A program made the position numbers and the translations under genes. Of a stretch of DNA of 64,000 nucleotides, positions 17,163 through 26,036 are shown piece after piece. The DNA comes from Flavobacterium aciduliphilum (lineage in GTDB: Bacteria; Bacteroidota; Bacteroidia; Flavobacteriales; Flavobacteriaceae), in the NCBI RefSeq assembly GCF_003268855.1, contig NZ_QLSZ01000002.1, positions 1 to 64,000 of the forward strand, read 5' to 3'. Under the pieces are notes generated by a model, which was not told where the DNA came from, made no database searches, and was given only the letters and a program-made list of their open reading frames with translations. Every line of letters starts with the position of its first letter. The first letter of the stretch is position 1.

Positions 17163-17212
17163 TTAAGGTATTAAGAAATCAAAAACAAACTTAATGAAAC
17201 TTAATACCTTAA
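17163..17212. repeat. Inverted repeat TTAAGGTATTAAG / CTTAATACCTTAA
   Basis: Perfect 13-bp arms (17163-17175 and 17200-17212) enclose a 24-nt loop. The left arm is also a direct repeat of 16703-16715. It lies between the maltose phosphorylase stop side and the GxxExxY relic, and could act as a terminator-like hairpin or mark an insertion boundary. Confidence 0.6.
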
Positions 17213-17236
17213 TGCTTCATGATAAAATTATATTTT

Positions 17237-19540
17237 TTAAACCGTTACCAAACTATTCGGCTCTACTAAAACTTCTTTTCCGTTTACGAAAACTGAAATT
17301 TCTTTATTCCCTTCTAATGAGAATGTGGTTTCATTTTGATGAACAGAAACTTTCAAAATTTGATGTCTAAAATTAATTTTGAACGAATAACCTTTCCATT
17401 CTTTTGGAATTCTAGGTTCGAAATGAAGCGTGTCATTTTTAACACGCATGCCTCCAAATCCTTCCACAATACTCATCCATGTTCCCGCCATTGACGTGAT
17501 ATGACAACCTTCTTCCACTTCTTTGTTGTAATCATCCAAATCCAAACGAGACGTTCTCAAGTAGAAGGTATACGCTTGTTCCATTCGACCTAAAGTAGCC
17601 GCTTGAATGGAGTGTACACATGGAGAAAGCGAACTTTCATGAACGGTAAACGGTTCGTAAAAATCAAAATGTTTCTCTAATTGTTCCTTCGAAAAATGAT
17701 CTTCAAAGAAATAAAAACCTTGTAAGGTATCAGCTTGTTTGATGTATGGGGAACGTAAAATTCGATCCCATGACCATTTTTGATTTATAGGACGCTGACT
17801 TTTATCTAAATCGTGCACTTTAACTAATTCTTTGTCCAAGAAGCCGTCTTGTTGTAAGTAAACGCCATGTTCTTCTGAATATGGGAAGTACATATTATCC
17901 GCTACGGCTTTCCAATGAGCAATTTCCGCTTGATCTAAATTGACTTTACTCATTATTCGAGCGTAGTCTGAAGCATACTCTTTTTCGACTTTGTTGATTT
18001 GTTCTACAGCATAATCAATGCACCATTTTGCAATATAATTGGTATAGAAATTATTGTTGACATTGTTTTCGTATTCATTTGGACCTGTAACTCCTAGAAT
18101 TACATACTGATTTCTATAGGTAGAGTAAGTGGCTCTTTGATGCCAAAAACGAGCAATCCCAATCAATACTTCTAATCCTTTTTCAGGGATATAGGAGTAA
18201 TCGCCTGTAAAACGATAGTAGTTGAAAATAGCAAAGGCAATAGCACCGTTTCTGTGAATTTCTTCAAAAGTAATTTCCCATTCGTTATGACATTCCTCTC
18301 CATTCATAGTTACCATCGGATATAAAGCAGCACCGTTTTTGAAACCTAATTTTGAAGCATTTTCAATGGCTTTATCCAATTGATTATATCGATAGGCTAA
18401 TAAATTTCTAGCTACTTGTTGGTCTTTAGTAGCCATATAAAATGGAATGCAGTACGCTTCGGTATCCCAATATGTTGAACCTCCATATTTTTCACCTGTG
18501 AATCCTTTAGGACCAATATTCAAACGCGAATCCTTTCCTAAATAGGTTTGATTCAGTTGGAAGATATTGAAGCGAATCCCTTGTTGTGCTTTTACATCAC
18601 CATCAATAGTGATGTCGCTCATTTCCCAAATTTTTGCCCAAGCTTGAATTTGATTTTCAACCAATTTAGTATATCCAATTTGTAATCCTTTTGAAATTAC
18701 ATTTTGAGCAGCAGTTTGTGTGTTTTCGTGATTTAACGAAACGGTATACCCTCCTAATTTTTGTATGCTAGCTGTTTGTCCTTTAGAAGCAGTCACTTCA
18801 TAAGTCAACTGGATTTTATCTGATGTCTTTTCTATATTTAACGGAGTATTGTTCAAATTGTGACCTTCTAACAAAATCGTATTTTGCATAAAAGTAGTTG
18901 CTGTAAAATGCGTTTTGAATGTTCTGGCTGTTACGAAAGCTTCATTGCTTGAATGTTGGACATCAAGCGGTTCCCAAAATTTTTCCTCCCAATTGGCATC
19001 TTCGTTGTGAACCCCAGCATCAACATAGGGTTTAAATAGTATTTTAGCATCAGCGTTAATCGGAGTTATTTCATAATTAATAACACCCAATTCGTCAAGG
19101 TCTAATGAAAGAAAACGAGTTGCTTTTACGGCAATTTCGATACCATTTTGTAAAATAGCATTGAAAGAACGGTAGTATAATCCTTCTTTCATATTCAATT
19201 CACGTCTAAAATTTGAGACAGATTTACATTTTCCTAAATCCAAAATCTCATTGTTGATTTCAATGTCAATTCCAATCCAATTTGGAGCATTTAAAACTTT
19301 TGCAAAATATTCAGGATAACCATTTTTCCACCAACCTACTTTTGTTTTGTCAGGATAATATATTCCAGCAATATAGCTCCCTTGAAATGTTTTTCCCGAA
19401 TAGTGCTCTTCAAAGTTGGCGCGTTGTCCCATAGCACCATTTCCGATGCTGAATAAACTTTCGGACGATTTTACTCGTTTTACATCAAATTCTTCTTCAA
19501 TAATCGACCAGTTGTCTGGTTTTATATAATCTTGGTTCAT
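17237..19540 (-). CDS. GH65 maltose phosphorylase (family inference)
   Basis: This 767-aa protein has no signal peptide, so it acts in the cytoplasm. It has an N-terminal beta-sandwich (about 1-270), an (alpha/alpha)6 barrel with KGFTGEKYGGSTYWDTEAY and the catalytic acid E489 in GVTGPNEYENNVNNN, and a C-terminal jelly-roll. GH65 phosphorylases cleave alpha-glucosides with phosphate and invert to beta-glucose-1-phosphate. Maltose as substrate is inferred from the adjacent beta-phosphoglucomutase and the maltodextrin locus; trehalose or kojibiose phosphorylase cannot be excluded by sequence reading alone. The usual family motif is GPDEY, here GPNEY. The gene lies 75 bp after pgmB on the same strand. 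Confidence 0.88.
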   Translation of the reverse strand: MNQDYIKPDNWSIIEEEFDVKRVKSSESLFSIGNGAMGQRANFEEHYSGKTFQGSYIAGIYYPDKTKVGWWKNGYPEYFAKVLNAPNWIGIDIEINNEILDLGKCKSVSNFRRELNMKEGLYYRSFNAILQNGIEIAVKATRFLSLDLDELGVINYEITPINADAKILFKPYVDAGVHNEDANWEEKFWEPLDVQHSSNEAFVTARTFKTHFTATTFMQNTILLEGHNLNNTPLNIEKTSDKIQLTYEVTASKGQTASIQKLGGYTVSLNHENTQTAAQNVISKGLQIGYTKLVENQIQAWAKIWEMSDITIDGDVKAQQGIRFNIFQLNQTYLGKDSRLNIGPKGFTGEKYGGSTYWDTEAYCIPFYMATKDQQVARNLLAYRYNQLDKAIENASKLGFKNGAALYPMVTMNGEECHNEWEITFEEIHRNGAIAFAIFNYYRFTGDYSYIPEKGLEVLIGIARFWHQRATYSTYRNQYVILGVTGPNEYENNVNNNFYTNYIAKWCIDYAVEQINKVEKEYASDYARIMSKVNLDQAEIAHWKAVADNMYFPYSEEHGVYLQQDGFLDKELVKVHDLDKSQRPINQKWSWDRILRSPYIKQADTLQGFYFFEDHFSKEQLEKHFDFYEPFTVHESSLSPCVHSIQAATLGRMEQAYTFYLRTSRLDLDDYNKEVEEGCHITSMAGTWMSIVEGFGGMRVKNDTLHFEPRIPKEWKGYSFKINFRHQILKVSVHQNETTFSLEGNKEISVFVNGKEVLVEPNSLVTV

Positions 19541-19615
19541 TTTTTATTTTTATTTTAAAAGTTAGAAGTTTAAAAGTTTAAGGGATTCAAAAACTTAAAA
19601 CTTGAAACTGAATTT

Positions 19616-20269
19616 TTAGTTTATTAATGAATCGATAAACGACAAATCAATAAAAGTGAAATCTTTAAATATGTATTTGGCTTCATTTAATGTTGTAGCA
19701 TCACCAATTCCGATACTGACCATTTTGGCGATATTAGCTGCTTGAATTCCAGCAACAGAATCTTCAAAGACGATTGAATTTTCGTAGGCTACATCTAATT
19801 TTCTAGCAGCTTGTAGGAATACTTCAGGATCGGGTTTGGCATTAGATACATCATTTCCATCAACAATAGCATCGAAAAAATGTATGATGCCTGTTTTTTC
19901 TAAAATTGGTTTTGCATTTTTACTGGCAGACCCCAAAGCAATAGGTTGGTTTTTATCTATTAAGTGATGTAATACTTGAAGTACTCCTGGTAAAATTTCA
20001 CTTTCGTCGATATCAACCAGATAAGATAAATAATCTTCGTTTTTTTGAATGAGCCATTTGTCTTTTTCTTCTTGTGACGCTTGAATGTTTCCAAGCTCTA
20101 ATATAATATCGAGAGATCGAACACGACTCACGCCTTTTAATTCTTCGTTATGTTCGGGTGTAAATTCGATTCCCAATTCATGAGCCAACTTTTGCCAAGC
20201 TAAATAATGATATTTAGCAGTATCAACAATGACACCATCTAGGTCGAATATGAAAGCTTTTTTTGTCAT
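19616..20269 (-). CDS. pgmB: Beta-phosphoglucomutase
   Basis: This 217-aa HAD-superfamily enzyme has the nucleophile/acid pair D9 and D11 in FDLDGVIVDT, a helical cap (about 18-90, with LKGVSRVRSLDIIL), a motif II Ser in LGSASKNAK and a motif III/IV FEDSVAGIQAA. These segments are the classical beta-PGM pattern. It converts beta-glucose-1-phosphate, made by the neighbouring GH65 phosphorylase, to glucose-6-phosphate in the cytoplasm. It sits 13 bp after the transporter stop and 75 bp before the phosphorylase, forming a transport-phosphorolysis-mutase operon. Confidence 0.92.
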   Translation of the reverse strand: MTKKAFIFDLDGVIVDTAKYHYLAWQKLAHELGIEFTPEHNEELKGVSRVRSLDIILELGNIQASQEEKDKWLIQKNEDYLSYLVDIDESEILPGVLQVLHHLIDKNQPIALGSASKNAKPILEKTGIIHFFDAIVDGNDVSNAKPDPEVFLQAARKLDVAYENSIVFEDSVAGIQAANIAKMVSIGIGDATTLNEAKYIFKDFTFIDLSFIDSLIN

Positions 20270-20282
20270 TTTTAAATAAAAT

Positions 20283-21611
20283 TTATACTAAATCAGAAGA
20301 TTTTTCTTTCACAGAAAAAACAGAAAAACCACCAAGAATCAGTGAAACACCTGCAATTGATGTGATGATGATGGGAGAAAAATTATAACTAGCTATAATG
20401 GTACCCAAAACTCCTGAAACTATTTGAGGAATTGTGATGGTCGCATTGAATAGCCCCATATAAACACCCATTTTGTTTGCAGGTAGCGAACTGGATAACA
20501 TTGCATAAGGCAAAGCTAAAATAGAAGCCCAAGCAATTCCCACTCCAATCATGGAGAATAATAACAAAGTTTTGTCATGGATGAAGTACATGGATAGAAG
20601 TCCAATCCCACCTAAAAACAATGAAAAGCTATATGTTTTTTTTCTGCCAATTAATTTTGCAATAGAAGGAATCATTAGTGCGAAAATAGCTGCAACACCG
20701 CTGTAAAAGCCAAACATAACCCCAGTCCAATTCCCAGCTTCGTTAAACCCTAAAGACTTAGCATCCAGTGCTTCAGGACCCCACACTTGATTGGCGATTG
20801 CTCTTGTAGTATACACCCACATCAAAAATAAGGCAAACCATGAAAAAAATTGAACTACTCCTAATTGCCAAAATATCTTTGGGGCATTTGAGATTAATTC
20901 TAAAATGTTAGTTTTTTCTTTTGTTTCTGGTGCATCAAGATTAATGTTGTTGTAGGTGGCATGCTCTTTTGGAGCATATTCTTTAGTTCTAATAACCGTC
21001 CACAATACACTTATCAATAGTATAGACCCTCCAATGTAGAAAGACCAAATAACCGAATCGGCTACTTTTTCCCCAGCAGCAGGAACATTTGCAACATTTA
21101 ACTCCGTAAGAATATAAGGTAATAACGAACCAAAAACGGCACCGAAATTTATAAGCGCACTTTGTAAGGAATATCCTAAGTTTTTTTGTTCATCATTTAC
21201 CATATCTCCTACTAAAGATCTAAAAGGTTGCATGGTTACGTTAAAAGAAGTATCCATAAGCAATAACGCCGAGGCACCAAAAATGAGCGGAGGAATGAGG
21301 TGGGTAAAGCTTCCTGCATTTGGCATGAAGTACATCGCCAAGGCCGAAACTAAAGCGCCAAAAAATATAAAAGGTATCCTACGGCCCAGTCTTGTCCATG
21401 TTTTATCACTTGATAACCCGATGATAGGTTGAACAATAAGACCTGCAAGAGGAGCAGCGAGCCAAAAAAGCCCAATGCTGTGAACATCTGCACCATAAGC
21501 TTCTAAAATCCTACTGGTGTTTCCGTTTTGTAAAGAGTATCCAATTTGTACGCCTAAGAATCCGAAACTTAGATTCCAGATTTGCCAAAAACTTAATTTA
21601 GGTTTTTTCAT
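20283..21611 (-). CDS. MFS sugar transporter (SLC45/GPH-like), probable maltose importer
   Basis: This 442-aa inner-membrane protein has twelve predicted spans. It starts with KPKLSFWQIWNLSFGFLGVQIGY and contains the RIPFIFFGA and QPIIGLSSDKTW(T)RLGRR signature of the sugar:cation symporter group seen in sucrose/maltose carriers. I chose the ATG at 21611 rather than the upstream in-frame Met at 21656, because the extra 15 residues would be atypical and the palindromic 5' region would then be coding. The position directly in front of pgmB and the GH65 gene argues that it brings maltose from periplasm to cytoplasm. The substrate is inferred from context. Confidence 0.85.
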   Translation of the reverse strand: MKKPKLSFWQIWNLSFGFLGVQIGYSLQNGNTSRILEAYGADVHSIGLFWLAAPLAGLIVQPIIGLSSDKTWTRLGRRIPFIFFGALVSALAMYFMPNAGSFTHLIPPLIFGASALLLMDTSFNVTMQPFRSLVGDMVNDEQKNLGYSLQSALINFGAVFGSLLPYILTELNVANVPAAGEKVADSVIWSFYIGGSILLISVLWTVIRTKEYAPKEHATYNNINLDAPETKEKTNILELISNAPKIFWQLGVVQFFSWFALFLMWVYTTRAIANQVWGPEALDAKSLGFNEAGNWTGVMFGFYSGVAAIFALMIPSIAKLIGRKKTYSFSLFLGGIGLLSMYFIHDKTLLLFSMIGVGIAWASILALPYAMLSSSLPANKMGVYMGLFNATITIPQIVSGVLGTIIASYNFSPIIITSIAGVSLILGGFSVFSVKEKSSDLV

Positions 21612-21640
21612 TATCGTAAATAATTTAACTATTACGATAA
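21611..21640. promoter_or_regulatory. Inverted repeat at the transporter start codon
   Basis: TTATCGTAA (21611-21619) and TTACGATAA (21632-21640) are perfect 9-bp arms with a 12-nt spacer. They lie immediately upstream of the transporter ATG on its coding strand, covering the ribosome-binding region. It could be an mRNA hairpin that limits translation or a binding site for a dimeric regulator. Confidence 0.4.
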
Positions 21641-21752
21641 GCGAATTGCTTATCAAAACTTACTTTTATTTTCGAAGTAAAATTCAAGTTTTGATGCTGT
21701 AAAAATATAAAAGTTTTTTTATTGTTAATCGTTTATTAAAACAAATTTGCTA

Positions 21753-21766
21753 CGAAATCGTTTTTT
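21753..21766. promoter_or_regulatory. Degenerate LacI-type operator-like site
   Basis: CGAAATCGTTTTTT matches the perfect palindrome at 22935-22948 at 11 of 14 positions. It lies between the lacI-type gene and the transporter operon, where a regulator of that operon would be expected to bind. Confidence 0.3.
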
Positions 21767-21805
21767 GTTAAAAAATAGTTAAGTAAATTTTGAGTCTAAA
21801 TAGTC

Positions 21806-22828
21806 TTATTTTGTTGATTCTCGCTCAATTAATTCTGTTTCAATTACCTCAGTTTTGTATTGTTCTTCAAAATCATCATCTTCAATTTCGAGTTTTTCGA
21901 TGAGCATTTTAGCAGCTTTTTCTCCCATTTTTACTCCGTTCTGACTAACTGTTGTAATCGAAGGCGAAGAGTATTTTGAAATAATTCCGTCTGTGAATCC
22001 TATAATAGACAAATCATCAGGAATTTTTTTTCCAATTTTTCGGGCTATTTTAATTGCAGTTACGGCAAAAATTTCATTGACTGCAAAGACTGCGTCCAAA
22101 TCAGTTGTTTGAAACAATTGCTCGATTTCTTTTTCGAAATCGTTCGTGTCTTCTATTTTTAGAATCATTTTGTCATCTACCGGAATTTCATTCGATTGTA
22201 GCGCTTTGCAATACCCGTCGGTTCTGTGTTTTCCGACACTTACATAATCAACGGTTGAGATAAGACCTATTTTTCGAAACCCTTTGTCAATAAGGTATTG
22301 TGTGGCATTATATGCTGCTAGAAAGTCGTCTATAATTACTTTGTCGCACAGAATATCATTGGTTACTCGGTCAAACATAACAACAGGCATTCCTTGGTTG
22401 ATGACTTCGGTAATATGATGATAATCTTTTTTGAGTTGGGTTTCTTTGGAAAGTGACATAATAAATCCATCAATACTTCCATTGGCAAGCATTTCCATGT
22501 TGATGACTTCTTTGTCAAAAGATTCGTCAGACAAACAAACGATAACATTATATCCTTTTTCATTAGCAACATGTTCAACCCCACTAATAACTGTTGTGAA
22601 AAAATGATGGATGATTTCGGGAATAATAATGCAAATTGTTTTAGTTTTTTTGTTTTTTAAACTCAAAGCAATATTATTGGGTTTGTAGTTGTAAAGTTTT
22701 GCAAAAGCTTGAACTTTTTGACGGGTATCTTCGCTAATCTCGGGACTATCTCTTAAGGATTTAGAAACTGTTGAAATGGATACATCTAATTCCTTGGCAA
22801 TTTGTTTTAAAGTTACTTTTCTTCTCAT
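21806..22828 (-). CDS. LacI/GalR-family transcriptional regulator
   Basis: This 340-aa regulator has an N-terminal helix-turn-helix (VTLKQIAKELDVSISTVSKSLRDSPEIS split over residues 5-32) with the family hinge-helix region near PNNIALSLK (about 50-60). The periplasmic-binding-protein-like effector domain spans about 62-335 (TKTICIIIPEI, VVMFDRVTND, DLSIIGFTDG). The effector is probably maltose or a derivative, from its location between the two halves of the maltodextrin locus. A perfect 14-bp palindrome of the LacI operator type lies 107 bp upstream of its start, towards susC, so both autoregulation and control of susCDE are plausible. Confidence 0.9.
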   Translation of the reverse strand: MRRKVTLKQIAKELDVSISTVSKSLRDSPEISEDTRQKVQAFAKLYNYKPNNIALSLKNKKTKTICIIIPEIIHHFFTTVISGVEHVANEKGYNVIVCLSDESFDKEVINMEMLANGSIDGFIMSLSKETQLKKDYHHITEVINQGMPVVMFDRVTNDILCDKVIIDDFLAAYNATQYLIDKGFRKIGLISTVDYVSVGKHRTDGYCKALQSNEIPVDDKMILKIEDTNDFEKEIEQLFQTTDLDAVFAVNEIFAVTAIKIARKIGKKIPDDLSIIGFTDGIISKYSSPSITTVSQNGVKMGEKAAKMLIEKLEIEDDDFEEQYKTEVIETELIERESTK

Positions 22829-22934
22829 TGAACGAAAGTTAGGGAGTCATTAAATTTTCAATAAAGGTATATTTATTTTTTTACACTGTCAATTTTATAG
22901 TAAAAAATAATGATTATTGAGAAAGTTTTCAACA

Positions 22935-22948
22935 CGAAAACGTTTTCG
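22935..22948. promoter_or_regulatory. LacI-type operator, perfect 14-bp palindrome
   Basis: CGAAAACGTTTTCG is fully self-complementary with a central CG step, the classical design of LacI/GalR-family operators. It is in the divergent region between the regulator (minus) and susC (plus), 108 bp before the susC ATG. Confidence 0.7.
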
Positions 22949-23055
22949 ATTCTATATATTTATCGAGTATTTTTTTTATCAGAAAAAATGTATTAATTTT
23001 ATCTTTTCGAAGTAAAGTTTAAGATGTAAATTAAGTATTAACCTAAACAAAATTT

Positions 23056-26025
23056 ATGAAAACAATTTATAAAAAATTGTTATATTTATTATTAATTCTG
23101 CCCTTTGGGGTTTTTGCTCAAACACTGGAAGGAACAGTGGTTGATGCAAAGACAAAGAAAGCCATACCGGGTGTGAATGTAATAGTAACTCAAGGAGCAC
23201 AGCAAAGTACCACTACAGATTTAGATGGTAAATTTAAGTTGGTAAAGCTTCAAAATGGGAATGTAATAAAATTCAGTTACATAGGATATAAAAATGAAAT
23301 GGTAACCTATAAAGGACAGAAAGAAGTTGTGGTGAGTTTGGATGAAGAAGCCAATACACTTCAAGAAGTCGTGGTTCAAGTGGGGTATGGTTCTGTGAAA
23401 AAGAAAGATGCTACGGGTTCAGTAGCTGTAATTACAAATAAAGATTTTAACAAAGGGGCAATTACCACAGTTGAAGGTTTGTTAGATGGAAGAGCAGCTG
23501 GAGTTGTTATAACAGGCTCAGGGACACCAGGAAATGGAGGTAATATTACAATTCGAGGAGGTTCTTCTTTATCAGCTAGTAACAATGCTTTGATTGTTGT
23601 AGATGGATTGCCAATTACTGGTGATATTACTTCTGTGAATCCTAATGATATTGAGAGTTTTTCAATTTTGAAAGACGCTTCAGCTTCGGCAATATATGGA
23701 AACAGAGGTTCTAATGGGGTAATTATTATTACTACAAAAAAAGGAACAAAGAAAGGGCTTCAAGTAGATTTTAATACATTTACTACATACAATACGTTAG
23801 CAAAAAAAATAGATGTATATTCTGCAGACGAATTTAGGAATCTTGTGGCTTCAATAAATCCATCTGCAACAAATTTGTTGTCGAATGGCAATACAGACTG
23901 GCAAAAAGAAATATTTAAGCCATCTTTTACTTCCGATGTAAGTTTATCCATGTCTGGGAATATTGGAGGAGTGTTGCCGTCAAGGCTATCTATTAGTAAT
24001 ACAGATAACAATGGAATACTTTTAACATCAAATTACAAAAGAACTACGGTTTCAACTTCTTTAAATCCTAGTTTTTTAAAAGACCATTTAAAATTTAATA
24101 TAACCGCAAACTATTCTTACGCCTTTAGAAGAAGTGCTGATGAAGGAGCTATTGGAAGTGCTATTTCTGCTGACCCGACTAGACCTGTATATGATTCAAA
24201 TTCAATTTTTGCGGGATATACTGAATGGACTACGCCAGGTCCTAATCCAGGGTCAATTTATCCTAATGGTAATTCAAATCCTGTTGCGCTATTGCTGGAA
24301 AAAAGAGATATATCTAATAATAATCGTTTTTTTGGAAATTTGAATATGGAATACAAATTTCATTTTCTTCCTGAATTAAAGTTTATTTTTAACGGAGGTA
24401 TCGATATTACTAATGGAGATGGATCTGTGACCACAAATCCAAATGCAAGAATAGGATGGCAACCAATAGTTATAAATAATTCTTCACAATTATTGCCTAT
24501 TGGATATTATCAAACAACATGGTGGCATAGTACAAACAAAAACGTGAGTTATCAATTAGATTATGCTAAAAAATTTAATAAGTTTAACTTAGATGCAATT
24601 GTTGGGTATAATTATCAAGAATTTAATTCAAATAGTTACTATTCAGGAAATAAAAATGCTTATGTTTATGGAGTGTTAAATGATGTTTATTCAGAAGTTA
24701 AAGCTTCAGATGTTTATACTGATCCTGGAAATAAATTAAACGCAGTATTTGGTCGTGTTAATCTTGGATATAATGATAAGTATTTGTTAACCGCAAATTA
24801 CAGAAGAGATGGTTCTTCTAGAATTTCGCCTGTAAATAAATATAAAAGTTATTTAGGTTATGCTTTTGCATGGAAGATTAACCAAGAAAATTTTATGAAA
24901 GATATCAAATCAATATCCGAATTAAAATTACGTTTGGGGTATGGAGAGGTAGGTCAACAAGATATTCCTGTAGCATATGATTGGTTTAAACGCTATAGTA
25001 CTTCAAACAATAACTATTATCAATTTGGTAATGATTTTATTATTATTTCAAAACCTCAAGGTTATAATGAAAACTTGAAGTGGGAAAGTAGTAAAAAATA
25101 TAATGTAGGATTGGATTTAGGATTGTTTAACAATAGATTAAAAATCACAACCGATGTTTATCTGTCTAAAACCTATGATTTGTTCTCTCAAGTAGCAGAA
25201 GGAGCTTTGCAGAATTTAAGAATTTATGGGTATAGAAATATTGGAGAATTTGAATCGAAAGGTATTGATTTTTCTGTCAACTATAATGCTGTAAAAAAGA
25301 AAAACTTTGATTTAAGCATAAATTACAACATAACCTATAACAAATTAAAAATTGGAGATTTATTTTCTGATGAATTGTTAGTAGGAGGGATTGGTTTACA
25401 ACAATATACTGAAATTCATAAAATTGGTTTAGCACCTTATTCTTTTTGGGTGTATGAACAAGTTTATGATGCAAATGGAAAACCAATTGAAGGGGTTTTT
25501 GTTGATAGAAATCATGACGGGGTAATTGATAGTAAAGATAAATATAACTACAAAAAACCTCAAGCAGACGTGATTATGGGATTTATGGTAAATGCAACAA
25601 TTTATCAAAATTGGGATTTTTCAATGGCGTGGAAAGCAAGTATTGGAAATTATATTTATGACAACATTTCTTCTGGAAGATCGGCAGCAGATGTTATTGT
25701 GAATCCACAAAGTAACACTTTGAATAACTCGCCTGTGAGCTATAGTGACTCTAATTTTGCAAAAATTAATTCTAGTAAAGAATCCGATTATTATATTAAA
25801 AATGGTTCTTTCTTAAAATTGAACAATGTCACTTTAGGATATCGATTTAATAAGATTTTTGGAGATAAAACAGGATTGAGATTTTATACAGGTGTTCAGA
25901 ATGTGTTGACTATTACAAAATACAAAAACATTGATCCAGAAGTTAATGGTTTTAATAATGGAGTCGATTCTGGAATTTTTCCAAGAGCTAGAATGTATAT
26001 GTTAGGTGCTAATGTTACTTTTTAA
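23056..26025 (+). CDS. susC: SusC-like TonB-dependent outer-membrane transporter
   Basis: This 989-aa protein has a signal peptide (FGVFAQ end), then a carboxypeptidase-regulatory-like domain (LEGTVVDAKTKKAIPGVNV, about 24-100). A plug domain with a LQEVVVQVGYGS TonB-box-like segment and GGSSLSASNNALIVVDG follows, then a long beta-barrel ending in aromatic residues (MYMLGANVTF), as for outer-membrane barrels. It should import maltooligosaccharides with the SusD partner encoded 11 bp downstream. It is the first gene of the plus-strand half of the locus and lies behind the LacI-type operator. The length fits the SusC/RagA family. Confidence 0.93.
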   Translation: MKTIYKKLLYLLLILPFGVFAQTLEGTVVDAKTKKAIPGVNVIVTQGAQQSTTTDLDGKFKLVKLQNGNVIKFSYIGYKNEMVTYKGQKEVVVSLDEEANTLQEVVVQVGYGSVKKKDATGSVAVITNKDFNKGAITTVEGLLDGRAAGVVITGSGTPGNGGNITIRGGSSLSASNNALIVVDGLPITGDITSVNPNDIESFSILKDASASAIYGNRGSNGVIIITTKKGTKKGLQVDFNTFTTYNTLAKKIDVYSADEFRNLVASINPSATNLLSNGNTDWQKEIFKPSFTSDVSLSMSGNIGGVLPSRLSISNTDNNGILLTSNYKRTTVSTSLNPSFLKDHLKFNITANYSYAFRRSADEGAIGSAISADPTRPVYDSNSIFAGYTEWTTPGPNPGSIYPNGNSNPVALLLEKRDISNNNRFFGNLNMEYKFHFLPELKFIFNGGIDITNGDGSVTTNPNARIGWQPIVINNSSQLLPIGYYQTTWWHSTNKNVSYQLDYAKKFNKFNLDAIVGYNYQEFNSNSYYSGNKNAYVYGVLNDVYSEVKASDVYTDPGNKLNAVFGRVNLGYNDKYLLTANYRRDGSSRISPVNKYKSYLGYAFAWKINQENFMKDIKSISELKLRLGYGEVGQQDIPVAYDWFKRYSTSNNNYYQFGNDFIIISKPQGYNENLKWESSKKYNVGLDLGLFNNRLKITTDVYLSKTYDLFSQVAEGALQNLRIYGYRNIGEFESKGIDFSVNYNAVKKKNFDLSINYNITYNKLKIGDLFSDELLVGGIGLQQYTEIHKIGLAPYSFWVYEQVYDANGKPIEGVFVDRNHDGVIDSKDKYNYKKPQADVIMGFMVNATIYQNWDFSMAWKASIGNYIYDNISSGRSAADVIVNPQSNTLNNSPVSYSDSNFAKINSSKESDYYIKNGSFLKLNNVTLGYRFNKIFGDKTGLRFYTGVQNVLTITKYKNIDPEVNGFNNGVDSGIFPRARMYMLGANVTF

Positions 26026-26036
26026 TGTATTAAAAA

